Assembly: GCA_963750495.1 (NCBI GenBank)
Contig: CAVVQV010000005.1
Location: 1 to 64,000 of the forward strand
Direction of reading: 5' to 3'
DNA from: JANLYC01 sp963750495
GTDB lineage: Bacteria; Actinomycetota; Actinomycetes; Propionibacteriales; Nocardioidaceae
DNA length: 64,000 nt
The translations under genes were made by a program, and so were the position numbers. The notes beneath the pieces were generated by a model. That model did no database searches, was not told the origin of the DNA, and saw only the letters and a program-made list of their open reading frames with translations. Below, piece after piece: positions 44,325-52,984 of this stretch (position 1 is its first letter; each line of letters opens with the position of its first letter).

Positions 44325-45239
44325 ATGACCGATTACCGGGCCGTGGTCGACGGCGCTGTCAGCTTCGCCAACGGGGGCGGCATCACCGTCGAGGGCTTCC
44401 GTCTCGACCTCCCAGGTCCCGAGGTGGCCACGGACGAGATCGGGCAGCTCCTCGTCAGCTCGTTGGGACTGCTGATGGCCGACGGCGTACGGCTGGACCG
44501 CGTCGTGATCGTCGAGGAGCCACACAAGGGCACGCGCGGTGGGCCGGGGGACACCGCCGGCGCGGCCGCGTCGTCGAGGCGACTCGTGGACCTCAGCCAC
44601 CCGATCGAGGCCGGCATGGTGACACTGCCCGGGCTGCCCGGGCCCGAGATCACGCCCCACCTCACTCGCGAAGCCTCGGAATCCCATTACGCGCCCGGCA
44701 CGAGTTTCGAGATCGGACGTATCTCGATGGTGGCCAACACCGGCACGTACGTCGACTCGCCGAACCACCGCTTCGCTGACGGCGCTGACCTCTCCGGTCT
44801 CGACCTCGCCGCTCTGGCCGATGTGCCCGCCCTTGTCGTACGTCTCCGCGACGCCCAGCCGGGTGGCGTCGATGTCGAGACGCTGGCGGCGTACGACGTG
44901 CGCGGCCAGGCCGTGCTCATCGAGACGGGTGACAGCGATCGGTTCGGCACGCCGGAGTACGTCGAAAAGGCGTCGTTCCTCACGCGTGCCGGTGCCGCGT
45001 GGCTGGTCGAGCAGGGTGCTCGTGTGGTCGGCATCGACGCGGCCAACATCGACGACATGGCTGACGGCACCCGGCCGGCGCACACGCTGCTGCTTCGTGC
45101 CGGGATCCCGATCGTCGAGCACCTGACCGGACTGGATGGTGTGCCGCCGGTCGGGGCTCGGTTCTTCGCGGTGCCGCCGAAAGTGGTCGGGTTCGGCACG
45201 TTCCCGGTGCGGGCGTTCGCTCTCGTGCCCAACCGCTGA
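44325..45239 (+). CDS. cyclase-family (kynurenine formamidase-like) hydrolase with extra N-terminal domain
   Basis: 304-residue protein. Residues about 87-304 are a PF04199 cyclase/formamidase domain: RLVDLSHPIEAGM, then NTGTYVDSPNHRFADG, the metal motif usually written HxGTHxDxPxH, in which Asn and Tyr replace two of the histidines. DAANIDDMADGTRPAHTLLL and HLTGLDGVP follow. Residues 1-80 (VSFANGGGITVEGFRLDLPG, LLMADGVRLDRVVIVEEPHKG) look like a separate small domain fused through a Gly/Ala linker. The stop codon falls in a 19-nt tandem repeat. The substrate is uncertain. Confidence 0.82.
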   Translation: MTDYRAVVDGAVSFANGGGITVEGFRLDLPGPEVATDEIGQLLVSSLGLLMADGVRLDRVVIVEEPHKGTRGGPGDTAGAAASSRRLVDLSHPIEAGMVTLPGLPGPEITPHLTREASESHYAPGTSFEIGRISMVANTGTYVDSPNHRFADGADLSGLDLAALADVPALVVRLRDAQPGGVDVETLAAYDVRGQAVLIETGDSDRFGTPEYVEKASFLTRAGAAWLVEQGARVVGIDAANIDDMADGTRPAHTLLLRAGIPIVEHLTGLDGVPPVGARFFAVPPKVVGFGTFPVRAFALVPNR

Positions 45240-45300
45240 TCGAGGCCTGTAACCGCTGATCGAGGCCTGAACCGCTGATCGAGCCTGTCGAGATCAAGGT
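45232..45300 (+). repeat. short tandem repeat, three units of about 19 nt
   Basis: AACCGCTGATCGAGGCCTG begins at 45232, 45252 and 45271. The third unit diverges into CGAGCCTGTCGAGATCA, whose TGATC and GATCA ends form a weak palindrome. The first unit supplies the stop codon of the preceding gene. GATCGAGCCTGTCGAGATC-like words are common dispersed repeats in related genera. Confidence 0.7.
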
Positions 45301-45370
45301 GTGCCGACTCAGCTGCATCCGCCTGGCGCGAGAAGCCCGAAGTCGGGTGCGCGATCGCCGGGACTGTCAC

Positions 45371-45376
45371 TAGGGT
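45371..45376 (+). promoter_or_regulatory. leaderless -10 element of the GNAT gene
   Basis: TAGGGT lies 7 nt before the ATG at 45384, with no ribosome binding site between them. Confidence 0.45.
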
Positions 45377-45383
45377 CGCCGCT

Positions 45384-45905
45384 ATGGATGGCGCTGTCGC
45401 GTTCGAGACCGATCGATGCCTGATCCGCGACTGGCGCAACGACGACGTCGACCGTGTCCTCGACATCTACTCACGCTGGGAAGTGGCCAAGTGGCTCGGC
45501 TCGGCACCGCGCGTCATGGAGACACTGCAGCAGGCCACCGACGCCGTGGCGCACTGGTCGGGGATCAACGCGAAGGACAGCTGGGCGGGGTTCTGGGCGG
45601 TCGAGCGCAAGGTCGACGGCGTGGTCGCCGGCGCGGTGCTGCTGGTGCCGCTTCCCGACGGTGATGGTGAGGTCGAGGTGGGGTGGCACTTCCACCCGGA
45701 TTCGTGGGGGCAGGGTCTGGCCACCGAGTCGGCGCGCGCGGCGGTGGCGTGGGGCTTCGACCACGGTCTGCCGGAGATCCTGGCCGTCGTACGGCCAGGC
45801 AACGAGCCGTCGATGGCCGTGTGCCGGCGCCTGGGCATGACGCACGCAGGGCGGACGTCGGCGTACTACGACTCGGAGCTCGAGCTGTTCCGCCTCAGCC
45901 CCTGA
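45384..45905 (+). CDS. GNAT family N-acetyltransferase (RimJ-type)
   Basis: 173-residue acetyltransferase. FETDRCLIRDWRNDDVDRV is the N-terminal strand-helix, EVEVGWHFHPDSWGQGLATESARAAVAWGFD contains the acetyl-CoA loop (QGLATE in place of the canonical Q/RxxGxG/A), and VRPGNEPSMAVCRRLGMTHAGRT is the C-terminal motif B of the RimJ/RimL subgroup. The substrate is unknown. It is a monocistronic gene between the cyclase and ychF, absent from the M. tuberculosis order I recall. Confidence 0.88.
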   Translation: MDGAVAFETDRCLIRDWRNDDVDRVLDIYSRWEVAKWLGSAPRVMETLQQATDAVAHWSGINAKDSWAGFWAVERKVDGVVAGAVLLVPLPDGDGEVEVGWHFHPDSWGQGLATESARAAVAWGFDHGLPEILAVVRPGNEPSMAVCRRLGMTHAGRTSAYYDSELELFRLSP

Positions 45906-46005
45906 CGCGCCCGGTTCGGAACACCACTGCGGTCGCCGAGGCCCTTTGCCCGCAACCCTGTTCCGAATCGGCTCGGCGGATTCGCGACGGAGGCGTCCTT
46001 CGCCG

Positions 46006-46011
46006 TACCCT
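46006..46011 (+). promoter_or_regulatory. leaderless -10 element of ychF
   Basis: TACCCT, 8 nt before the GTG start at 46020; no purine-rich ribosome site is present. Confidence 0.4.
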
Positions 46012-46019
46012 TGTCGCCC

Positions 46020-47096
<1,077 letters not shown>

Positions 47097-47126
47097 AACC
47101 CTGCTCAGACGCTCAATCGCCTCCTC

Positions 47127-47147
47127 TTGCCCGCATGTTGCCCGCAT
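47127..47147 (+). repeat. paired arm-type repeats, left
   Basis: TTGCCCGCAT occurs at 47127-47136 and 47138-47147 (11-nt period). It lies 32 nt from the left core. Confidence 0.55.
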
Positions 47148-47366
47148 CAGCGGCGAGGACTTGGCTGACGAGCGCCGAGGCTGCTTGAGTCCTGAGGTCG
47201 ACGAAGCCAACCACCGTCGACCGGTGCACATATGACGGGACCGAAGGCGGCACCGCTCACTGCTAACCGAATCATCGGACGTTCGGCCCATCGGGCAGGT
47301 AGACGTTCGGCCCACTTTCACAGCTCGTAGGCCGGGAACGGGTTCGTGGCTTCTAGCCTCGAACTC

Positions 47367-47906
47367 ATGCGTCTTAATGTGCCTCCGGGGTGGCCTGTTC
47401 AGTGGCAGTACGGACATCCGATTGAGCCGTCATGGCCTTCCCCTCCACCTGGTTGGGTTTGGTGGAGCCCAGATTCAGACGTCCCTGCGTCCGGCGCGAG
47501 CCTGTCTCAGGCGGCCCGTGCGATCGGTTGGGGTATCTCGGCCGCGGGGGTGCTGTGTGTGCTTGCGGCATTTCTGCCCTGGCTATCGATAGGGCTTCTT
47601 TCCGTCCCAGGAACGCAAGGAGATGGTCAGATAACGCTGGTGCTCGGCCTCATCGCCGCAGGGATTGGGTTGGGACGCGGTCTGGCGAACAGATTTTCAG
47701 GCTGGCAGATCGCGATCCCTGCGGTATCGCTTATCTTGGCGATGGGTGTTTGTGCTGTTGGCTTTTATCATCTCGTTGACATCCGCAATGAGCCCGCAGG
47801 TCCCTTCGGTATCGCCCTAGAACCTGGGATCGGTCTGCAACTGACCTGCCTGGGCGGTCTTGGGCTGTTGATTGCCTCTGTCGCGGGGTTGGCAAAGTTC
47901 AACTAG
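47367..47906 (+). CDS. hypothetical four-helix membrane protein
   Basis: 179-residue protein of unknown function. A Pro/Trp-rich N-terminus (VPPGWPVQWQYG, SWPSPPPGWVWW), reminiscent of cytoplasmic WW-like tails on small actinobacterial membrane proteins, precedes four hydrophobic helices (ISAAGVLCVLAAFLPWLSIG, ITLVLGLIAAGIGLG, IAIPAVSLILAMGVCAVGFY, LTCLGGLGLLIASVAGLAKF). The ATG at 47367 is chosen because TAGCCT (47354-47359) lies 7 nt upstream; a GTG 21 nt earlier is possible. Codon use is less GC-rich than in neighbours, in keeping with acquisition. It is the only clear gene of the putative element at ychF. Confidence 0.65.
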   Translation: MRLNVPPGWPVQWQYGHPIEPSWPSPPPGWVWWSPDSDVPASGASLSQAARAIGWGISAAGVLCVLAAFLPWLSIGLLSVPGTQGDGQITLVLGLIAAGIGLGRGLANRFSGWQIAIPAVSLILAMGVCAVGFYHLVDIRNEPAGPFGIALEPGIGLQLTCLGGLGLLIASVAGLAKFN

Positions 47907-48147
47907 GTCCGACCGGGGCGCCGCATGATGGTTGGTTAGGGGCAGGCTCAACGGAGTGCCTGCTAGTTATCCATTGTCGGGCGATTGTTGTCCGTTTGGA
48001 CGGCACAGCGGCCCTGACCTGAGCCAGAGATCTCGCTCGGACAAACCGAAGCGGCTCGGTAGACAACGGCCGGAATCCGGCTTTGTTGATGGGTTGGTGG
48101 TCAACTCGGGCCAAAAGGAGCCCGGGACAGTCGACAGTTCTCTGACT

Positions 48148-48278
48148 CTCAATAGCCAGGAGATCGTCATTGTTGACAGTTGCAGGGCAAAACGAGCCAG
48201 GCCTCGGCAGCTAGCGTTCGTACGACGCTTGACGTTCTCGGTACTCAATAGTCGCCAGGCCGGCATTGTTGACAGTTG
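48148..48278 (+). repeat. two 35-nt repeats with conserved ends and variable centre
   Basis: 48148-48182 and 48244-48278 share the first 8 nt (CTCAATAG) and last 15 nt (CATTGTTGACAGTTG) exactly, with 12 unrelated bases between. The 96-nt offset is about nine helical turns. A related CGACAGTT word stands just upstream near 48132. The whole 47907-48605 stretch otherwise has no recognisable gene. Confidence 0.7.
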
Positions 48279-48370
48279 GGGCCGATATTTCTTGGTGTTG
48301 CTGTTAGAGCGTCGGTGACACGACGCCTCGGTCGAAGGGGGATCGGCATTCTGGCTCGAGCCCGGCCACC

Positions 48371-48391
48371 GTGCCCGCAGATGGCCCGCAG
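48371..48391 (+). repeat. paired arm-type repeats, right
   Basis: GTGCCCGCAG at 48371-48380 and TGGCCCGCAG at 48382-48391, again with an 11-nt period and in the same orientation as the left pair. Confidence 0.5.
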
Positions 48392-48495
48392 CGCAACCGT
48401 CGCAAGTCAACGATTGCCATGCCGCCTGCGTGAGATTAGGCCAGTTCAGAGAGGGTTTTCCACCTGTAACCGCGAAGCGCCATTGGCGCTTGGAC

Positions 48496-48512
48496 GTTCC
48501 GCTTCAACGTGT
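48496..48512 (+). repeat. attR-like core, copy of ychF 3' end
   Basis: GTTCCGCTTCAACGTGT, identical to 47078-47094 but outside any gene. It marks the far boundary of the inserted segment. Confidence 0.6.
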
Positions 48513-48605
48513 GAATCGGGGCAGGTCGGATGCGGAAAGCCGCTCTGTTCGCCCATCGCCGCACGGAGCGTATCAACGTTGGAGCGACTTGTGTCGCCGG
48601 GCCTG

Positions 48606-49199
48606 TCACGACGGCTCGCCGAGTTGGTGACGCACCACCCTCCGGCGCAGGGTCGGCGAGGCCACCACCTCAAAACCGGCGTCGAGGAAGACTTGCAGCA
48701 GCCCGACCGACGCCTCGTCCCAGATCACGGTCTTCCCGGGCGGCGGCTCGGTGGGATAGCCCTCGAGCAGGCGGGTGCCGACCTGCCTTCCGTACTCGAC
48801 GGTGGCGGCGGCCAGCTCGTACATCAACCCCTGCCGGCGGAAGCCCTTGCGCACGACGAAGCAAGTGACTGACCAGACGCCCACGAGCTCCGGGTCGAGC
48901 CGCATCCACGACTTCTTCCGGCTCCACACTCTGGGGTAGTTCTCCCGCGGCTCGACCGCGACCCAGCCGGCCGGCTCGCCGTCGAGGTACCCGATCAGTC
49001 CGGACGTGGGTCCGTCGGTGCCGCAACCGGTCTGCTCCAGCAGGGCGGCGTCCCGCTGCTCCTGGGTGGTGTCGCGCCAGATCCAGCCTGGGGCCTTCAG
49101 CGCCTGGCAGCGGCACTTGCGGGCGCCACCGGTGTCGAACACCGCCTCGACGTCCCCGGTCGTTGCCTCGTTGGCCGGTCGCCAGGTGAAATCGGGCAC
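48606..49199 (-). CDS. GNAT family N-acetyltransferase
   Basis: 197-residue protein. A short Cys-bearing N-terminal region (GARKCRCQALK) resembles the CxCQW entry of a GNAT group common in Actinobacteria. TSGLIGYLDGEPAGWVAVEPRENYPRV is the central sheet, GVWSVTCFVVRKGFRRQGLMYELAAATVEY contains the acetyl-CoA loop (RKGFRRQGL), and LLEGYPTEPPPGK is typical of the group. GTG at 49199 is the likely start; the frame extends upstream without similarity. A degraded relative lies at 51053-51519. The substrate is unknown. Confidence 0.8.
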   Translation of the reverse strand: MPDFTWRPANEATTGDVEAVFDTGGARKCRCQALKAPGWIWRDTTQEQRDAALLEQTGCGTDGPTSGLIGYLDGEPAGWVAVEPRENYPRVWSRKKSWMRLDPELVGVWSVTCFVVRKGFRRQGLMYELAAATVEYGRQVGTRLLEGYPTEPPPGKTVIWDEASVGLLQVFLDAGFEVVASPTLRRRVVRHQLGEPS

Positions 49200-49377
49200 A
49201 CCGCAGCCTAGCCCGGGTGGGTCAGGTCCGCGACTGACGGCGGCCGAGAGTACGGAAGCCCTGTCCTGCAGGGGAAACGCCCGGTCCTCGGAGGCGAGGC
49301 CGCCCGCGGTGACCGCCGCGTCCAGCGGGTCACCTCGGCTGAGGTGGAGAAACGGTTGCCCCGTTCCGCTTGATGCT

Positions 49378-50493
49378 TCAGAGGTCGACCACGGGCATGG
49401 TGCCGTAGGTCCTGGTAAGCCGAATCGACTCGTCGTACCCGCCGACGAGGACGAGTTGGCCGTCCGTGACTCCGACGGTCGAGAACGACCGACGTCCACC
49501 GTTGAGTTGTGCGATCGCCACCGAGCGGCCCGCACTGAGATCGATCATCTCCACGCCCTCCCCACCGCCAGCTACGACCACCCGGTCGCCGGGAAGTACC
49601 ACGACCGAGTCGGTCAGCTTGTACCGACCCGAGAGCATGACGGGGCCGGGACGGAAGCGACGGGTCGCGGGATCGTACAGCTCGGTGCTGGTGAGTAGCG
49701 TGGCATCGTCCGGCGTGCCTCCGACCACCAGAACCTCCCCGGACTCAAGCGTTGCGATGCCGTGCTTGAATCGCGCCGTTCTGAGGCCCCCGACCTCGTG
49801 GAGAAGCCCATCAGAGCAGATCGTGACCGCTCGATTGGTCGCGATCTGCGAGCGAGTCTGGCCGCCCACGACCAGCACACAGCCATCGGGTAGCGGCGCG
49901 GCGGCAAGACCGTCCGCCCCCACCGGAAGTCGTGGACCAGCCGTGAACTCGCCAGTCCTCGGGTCGAAGATCTCCGTGGTGTCGGTGTAGGTCCGGGGCC
50001 CAACCCAGCCTCCGGCCACCAACACCCGACCATCACCGAGCATGGCCGCGGCGTGGCCGCCGCGGCCATGTTGCAGCGACCCGGTGGTCGTCCACCGCTC
50101 GGTTTCAGGGTCGAACAGCTCAGCGCTGGCCAGCGGTGGCTGTCCTTCCTCAACGAAACCGCCCGCGACCAGCACCCGACCGTCGGCCAAGGTGACCGCC
50201 GTATGCGCATCACGCGCCTGCGCCAGGTCCGCGACTCGCGTTGCCGACGTTCCGGACACGACAAAGGTCGAAGTCGTTGCCGATGAGCAGCCGTCTACGT
50301 CACAACCGCCCGCCACCAGAAGGTCACCGCTGGTCAAGGCGGTCATGGTGTGAGCGGCGCGGGCAGCCAGCGCGACCTCGCCCGGGCCGTCCAATGCCGT
50401 TGACGAAGCCGGTTGGCCGGCCGGCCGCTCGGTCGGAACCGAGCACGCTCCGATGGCGAGACCGATGGCAACCGCGACAGCGAAGCGAAGCAC
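49378..50493 (-). CDS. Kelch-repeat (galactose-oxidase-like beta-propeller) lipoprotein
   Basis: 371-residue exported protein. A signal peptide (LRFAVAVAIGLAIGAC) ends in a lipobox, so the mature protein begins at Cys. At least five Kelch-type blades follow, each with a variant of DGRVLVAGG (LLVAGGCDVD, RVLVAGGFVE, RVLVAGGWVG, VLVVGGQTR, VLVVGGTPD, RVVVAGGGEG) and ELFDPETERW-like strands. The GTG at 50493 has GCGAG about 9 nt upstream; a GTG two codons earlier is also possible. No enzymatic residues of galactose oxidase are evident, so binding or scaffolding is more likely. 50494-50705 has no gene I can support. Confidence 0.82.
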   Translation of the reverse strand: MLRFAVAVAIGLAIGACSVPTERPAGQPASSTALDGPGEVALAARAAHTMTALTSGDLLVAGGCDVDGCSSATTSTFVVSGTSATRVADLAQARDAHTAVTLADGRVLVAGGFVEEGQPPLASAELFDPETERWTTTGSLQHGRGGHAAAMLGDGRVLVAGGWVGPRTYTDTTEIFDPRTGEFTAGPRLPVGADGLAAAPLPDGCVLVVGGQTRSQIATNRAVTICSDGLLHEVGGLRTARFKHGIATLESGEVLVVGGTPDDATLLTSTELYDPATRRFRPGPVMLSGRYKLTDSVVVLPGDRVVVAGGGEGVEMIDLSAGRSVAIAQLNGGRRSFSTVGVTDGQLVLVGGYDESIRLTRTYGTMPVVDL

Positions 50494-50705
50494 TGACACA
50501 GTCTCGCTACATTTGGCCAGGCCAGCCGTACGCGGGCCCAACCGTTGCGGGAAAGTTAGCGGCGCGGCCGATCCCACATCGGGATGGTCCGGCTTGGGAC
50601 ATGAACGGGGACGGCACCGAAGCAACTGCTTCCGAACAGGTCAGAGGTGCTGGACGACTGAACGGGTTGCACTCCACGAGCCAGGTCCATCGGAGTATCG
50701 CGAGC

Positions 50706-51049
50706 TCATGCCCCACAGACGATCACCACTTCGTTGCCTCCGGGGTCCGCGACCCGCCACTGATCCTCGGACTCGTCAATAGGACGGCCACCGGCGGTGA
50801 TGCTCGTGGCGAGGCGCGTCTGCGCAAGGTCTGACGCACAGCGAGCTCGAAGTGGATGCGGTTGCGCTGCCGGCGCCGCTCAGTCTCCGAAGCCTCGAGC
50901 TCTTGGAACACCAGCACCTGGTTCAGCTGCCGCGGATCGTTGATGTCGCTGACCCCGGCTCGTCGGTCGAGGGTGTATGCGAGGGCGGCGACCCAGAACC
51001 CGCGCCACCGCGGCGACGTCGGCGGGGCGCCACCTCCAGAAACGACCCG
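50706..51049 (-). pseudogene. degraded VOC/glyoxalase-fold gene
   Basis: Three frames must be joined to recover a VOC protein: PADVAAVAR then FWVAALAYTLDRR (extra G near 51000), then QVLVFQELEASETERRR and RNRIHFELAVR, then after a shift near 50830 DLAQTRLATSITAGG and QWRVADPGGNEVVIVCG to a stop at 50706-50708. The segments lie in the right order for actinobacterial VOC proteins. The first strand of the fold is missing, so it is truncated as well as shifted. It follows the GNAT pseudogene on the same strand. Confidence 0.6.
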
Positions 51050-51052
51050 GGC

Positions 51053-51519
51053 TCAGAAGTCGATGCGCATGACCACGCGGCGATTGGATGGCCGCGAGAC
51101 CTCTGGAACCCGACTGACGCGAACGTGCTCCCAAGGCCGACGTGCAATTCGTCAGCGACCGCGCCGGCTCTCGACAGCGGATAGCCTTCGACCGCCCGGG
51201 CGCCGTGCTCGCGGGCGTAGTCGACGGCGGCGGCGGGCTCACGGCTGATGCCCCGCTTGCGGAAACCGGCCCGGGTGAAGAAGCAGGTCACTGCCCAGAC
51301 GCTGTCGTCGTGGCGGTCCTCCGAGCGGCCGGTCCAGGCCACTCGGCCGCCTCGCACCAGACCCACATACGCCGTGCGGGGCTCGACGGCGCACCAGCCG
51401 ACCGGCTCCTCGTCGAGGTAGGCCACCAAGCCGGTCGTCGCCGCCGCCTCGGCCCAGCCGGACTCGGTCTGCCGCCGGAACCGCTCGGCGCGCACGTCGG
51501 CCGACAACAGGCCTGACAA
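51053..51519 (-). pseudogene. degraded GNAT acetyltransferase gene
   Basis: A relative of the GNAT gene at 48606 with AATTGLVAYLDEEPVGWCAVEPRTAYVGL, SVWAVTCFFTRAGFRKRGIS and ARAVEGYPLSRAGA. Near 51101-51106 the frame must change to give the natural family end EVSRPSNRRVVMRIDF and a TGA at 51053. The unshifted frame runs on to 50923 with a low-complexity Arg/Ser tail. The N-terminal 50-60 residues are not found upstream. Either decay or a base-calling error could explain the shift, but the missing N-terminus favours decay. Confidence 0.55.
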
Positions 51520-51897
51520 ACCGTCGCGATATCGGAAAAAAATCGTATCGCGTGGCGCTCACGCCGCCCACCCGTTGTCGCGGGTATCGAGCCGAGCGGG
51601 ACCTGCGACGGATCCAGTACCTGCCTGGGACTGGTTGGCGGGGGGAGCGTCCCCCACGGCAACCCTCGCCTTCGACTTCCACCGCGAAGCCTGGGTCGAG
51701 TTCGCTGCTGACGTCGACTGGTACGACGCCGCGAGGCTGGCGTGGGCGGCCACTTTGCGGAAGGGGTCCGCGCAGCCATCGAGGCTGTCGTCGATGACCC
51801 CGTGGCCCGGTCGCGCTCGCGTGCCGATCGCCACGCGCAGCGTGACCACCGCGGGAACGTGCGCAAGCACAGGTGGGATCAGCAGACACGACCCGCC
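51520..51897. other. 378-nt stretch without a supportable gene
   Basis: Open frames on both strands here are Arg/Ala/Ser-rich and unlike known proteins. A hairpin CGCGATA...TATCGCG (51525-51552) encloses a run of seven A. It may be a scar beside the GNAT pseudogene. Confidence 0.4.
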
Positions 51898-52674
51898 CTA
51901 ATGTGGACGCTCCTCGAGGATCGCGAGGTCGCGCTCGGCATACGTCCGATGCCACCACTCCTCGTTGAGCACGATCGACAGGCACTGCTTCACGGGGAAG
52001 GGGCGGGGCGGGGGCCAGCTGGCGTCGTCCGGCGGGGTGGTGTCGGCGGCGAGCGTCTCCTCGGTGAGTCCCTGAAGCAAACGGTGTACGTCGGCCTGCC
52101 GGCTGCGGCGGAGCTCGAGGACGTGTTCTAGGGACGGCCGGGCCGAGCGGTCGCGCGGGAAGCCTCTGTCCTCGGGTGCCTCGTCCCACGGGAGGTCGAG
52201 CGGGTGCCACGGGGCCGGGTCGCCGCCGATCGCGCGGTGGACCCACGAGGCGGTCGCGAACGAGAGGTGCCGCAATGTCTCGATGAACGACCACTCCCCG
52301 TCGACCTGCTCATGCAACTGCGCCGGGTCAAGACATCGGGCCCGCTCGACGGTGCCGTCCCACAGCTTCTCGAGCAGGTCCCAGGCCTCGCGGAATCCGG
52401 CGGGGTCGTCGGGGTGCATCTTGGCCAGGGCGGGCTCGCGGCGCGCCATCTCCTCTTCTACGTACGCCGTCACGTCGACGCCGTTGATCCGCAGGCCCTT
52501 GACCTCGCCACTGATGTCCACGTCCCACAGCTCCACACCGGTCATCTTCACGTGGTGCAGGTCGGTGCCACGGATCCTCACGTTGCTGAGCGAGGCGGCC
52601 CGGAACGTCGACCCGCTGAGATCGGTCCAGTTGAAGGTCGAGCCGCTCAGATCCTCCTTACCGAACTCAGCCAT
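51898..52674 (-). CDS. DinB-family protein with N-terminal pentapeptide repeats
   Basis: 258-residue protein. Residues about 1-65 read as pentapeptide repeats with Leu/Phe every fifth position (LSGSTFNWTDLSGSTFRAAS, TDLHHVKMTGVELWDV). From about residue 90 follows a DinB-type four-helix bundle with WDLLEKLWDGTVERA, GEWSFIETLRHLSFATASWVHRAIGG containing a metal-ligand histidine, and RQADVHRLLQGLT and LNEEWWHRTYAERDL carrying the other histidines. This is the DinB/YfiT-like thiol-transferase superfamily, which includes mycothiol-dependent enzymes. A mycothiol-linked detoxification role is plausible but unproven. Confidence 0.82.
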   Translation of the reverse strand: MAEFGKEDLSGSTFNWTDLSGSTFRAASLSNVRIRGTDLHHVKMTGVELWDVDISGEVKGLRINGVDVTAYVEEEMARREPALAKMHPDDPAGFREAWDLLEKLWDGTVERARCLDPAQLHEQVDGEWSFIETLRHLSFATASWVHRAIGGDPAPWHPLDLPWDEAPEDRGFPRDRSARPSLEHVLELRRSRQADVHRLLQGLTEETLAADTTPPDDASWPPPRPFPVKQCLSIVLNEEWWHRTYAERDLAILEERPH

Positions 52675-52984
52675 CCCACACCGCCGAATCTCCTGTCATC
52701 GACCGCCAGCCGAGCGGCGGGGCTTCGGGCCCGGCGTGAACGGGGTCGAAAGGGACGGGATCGGTCGTTTGCAGTGTCGTCATGGAGCTGACCATAGGCC
52801 CCATTGCGGACGATAGGGCTCCGGAACTGTGCGCCACTCGGAGTCTGATCGAGCATGGAGCATCACCTCCGGGACTTTGTCGCCCAGTTCTTTAGAAGAT
52901 GTGTCCCGGATGCCCTCGTGGAACAGATCGATGGGGGAGCGGATCCGGAAGGACATCGTCCGCGTTGCGTGAGATCGTCATGAC
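52675..52984. other. 310-nt divergent intergenic region
   Basis: It separates the DinB and AlkZ-like genes and should hold their promoters. A 42-codon frame at 52855-52983 (MEHHLRDFVAQFFRRC...) ends 1 nt before the next ATG. It could encode a small protein, but there is no further support. Confidence 0.4.

Noticed and set aside
47907..48410. Minus-strand protein-coding gene with LSTM repeats
   Set aside because: The repeated peptide simply reflects the 35-nt DNA repeats; there is no start signal or known family.
51525..51552. Intrinsic terminator with an A7/T7 run
   Set aside because: The T-run lies inside the hairpin rather than after it, so the standard mechanism does not apply.
52855..52983. 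42-codon gene before the AlkZ-like gene
   Set aside because: It has no clear ribosome site or recognisable similarity and ends 1 nt before the next start; kept only as a note in the intergenic entry.
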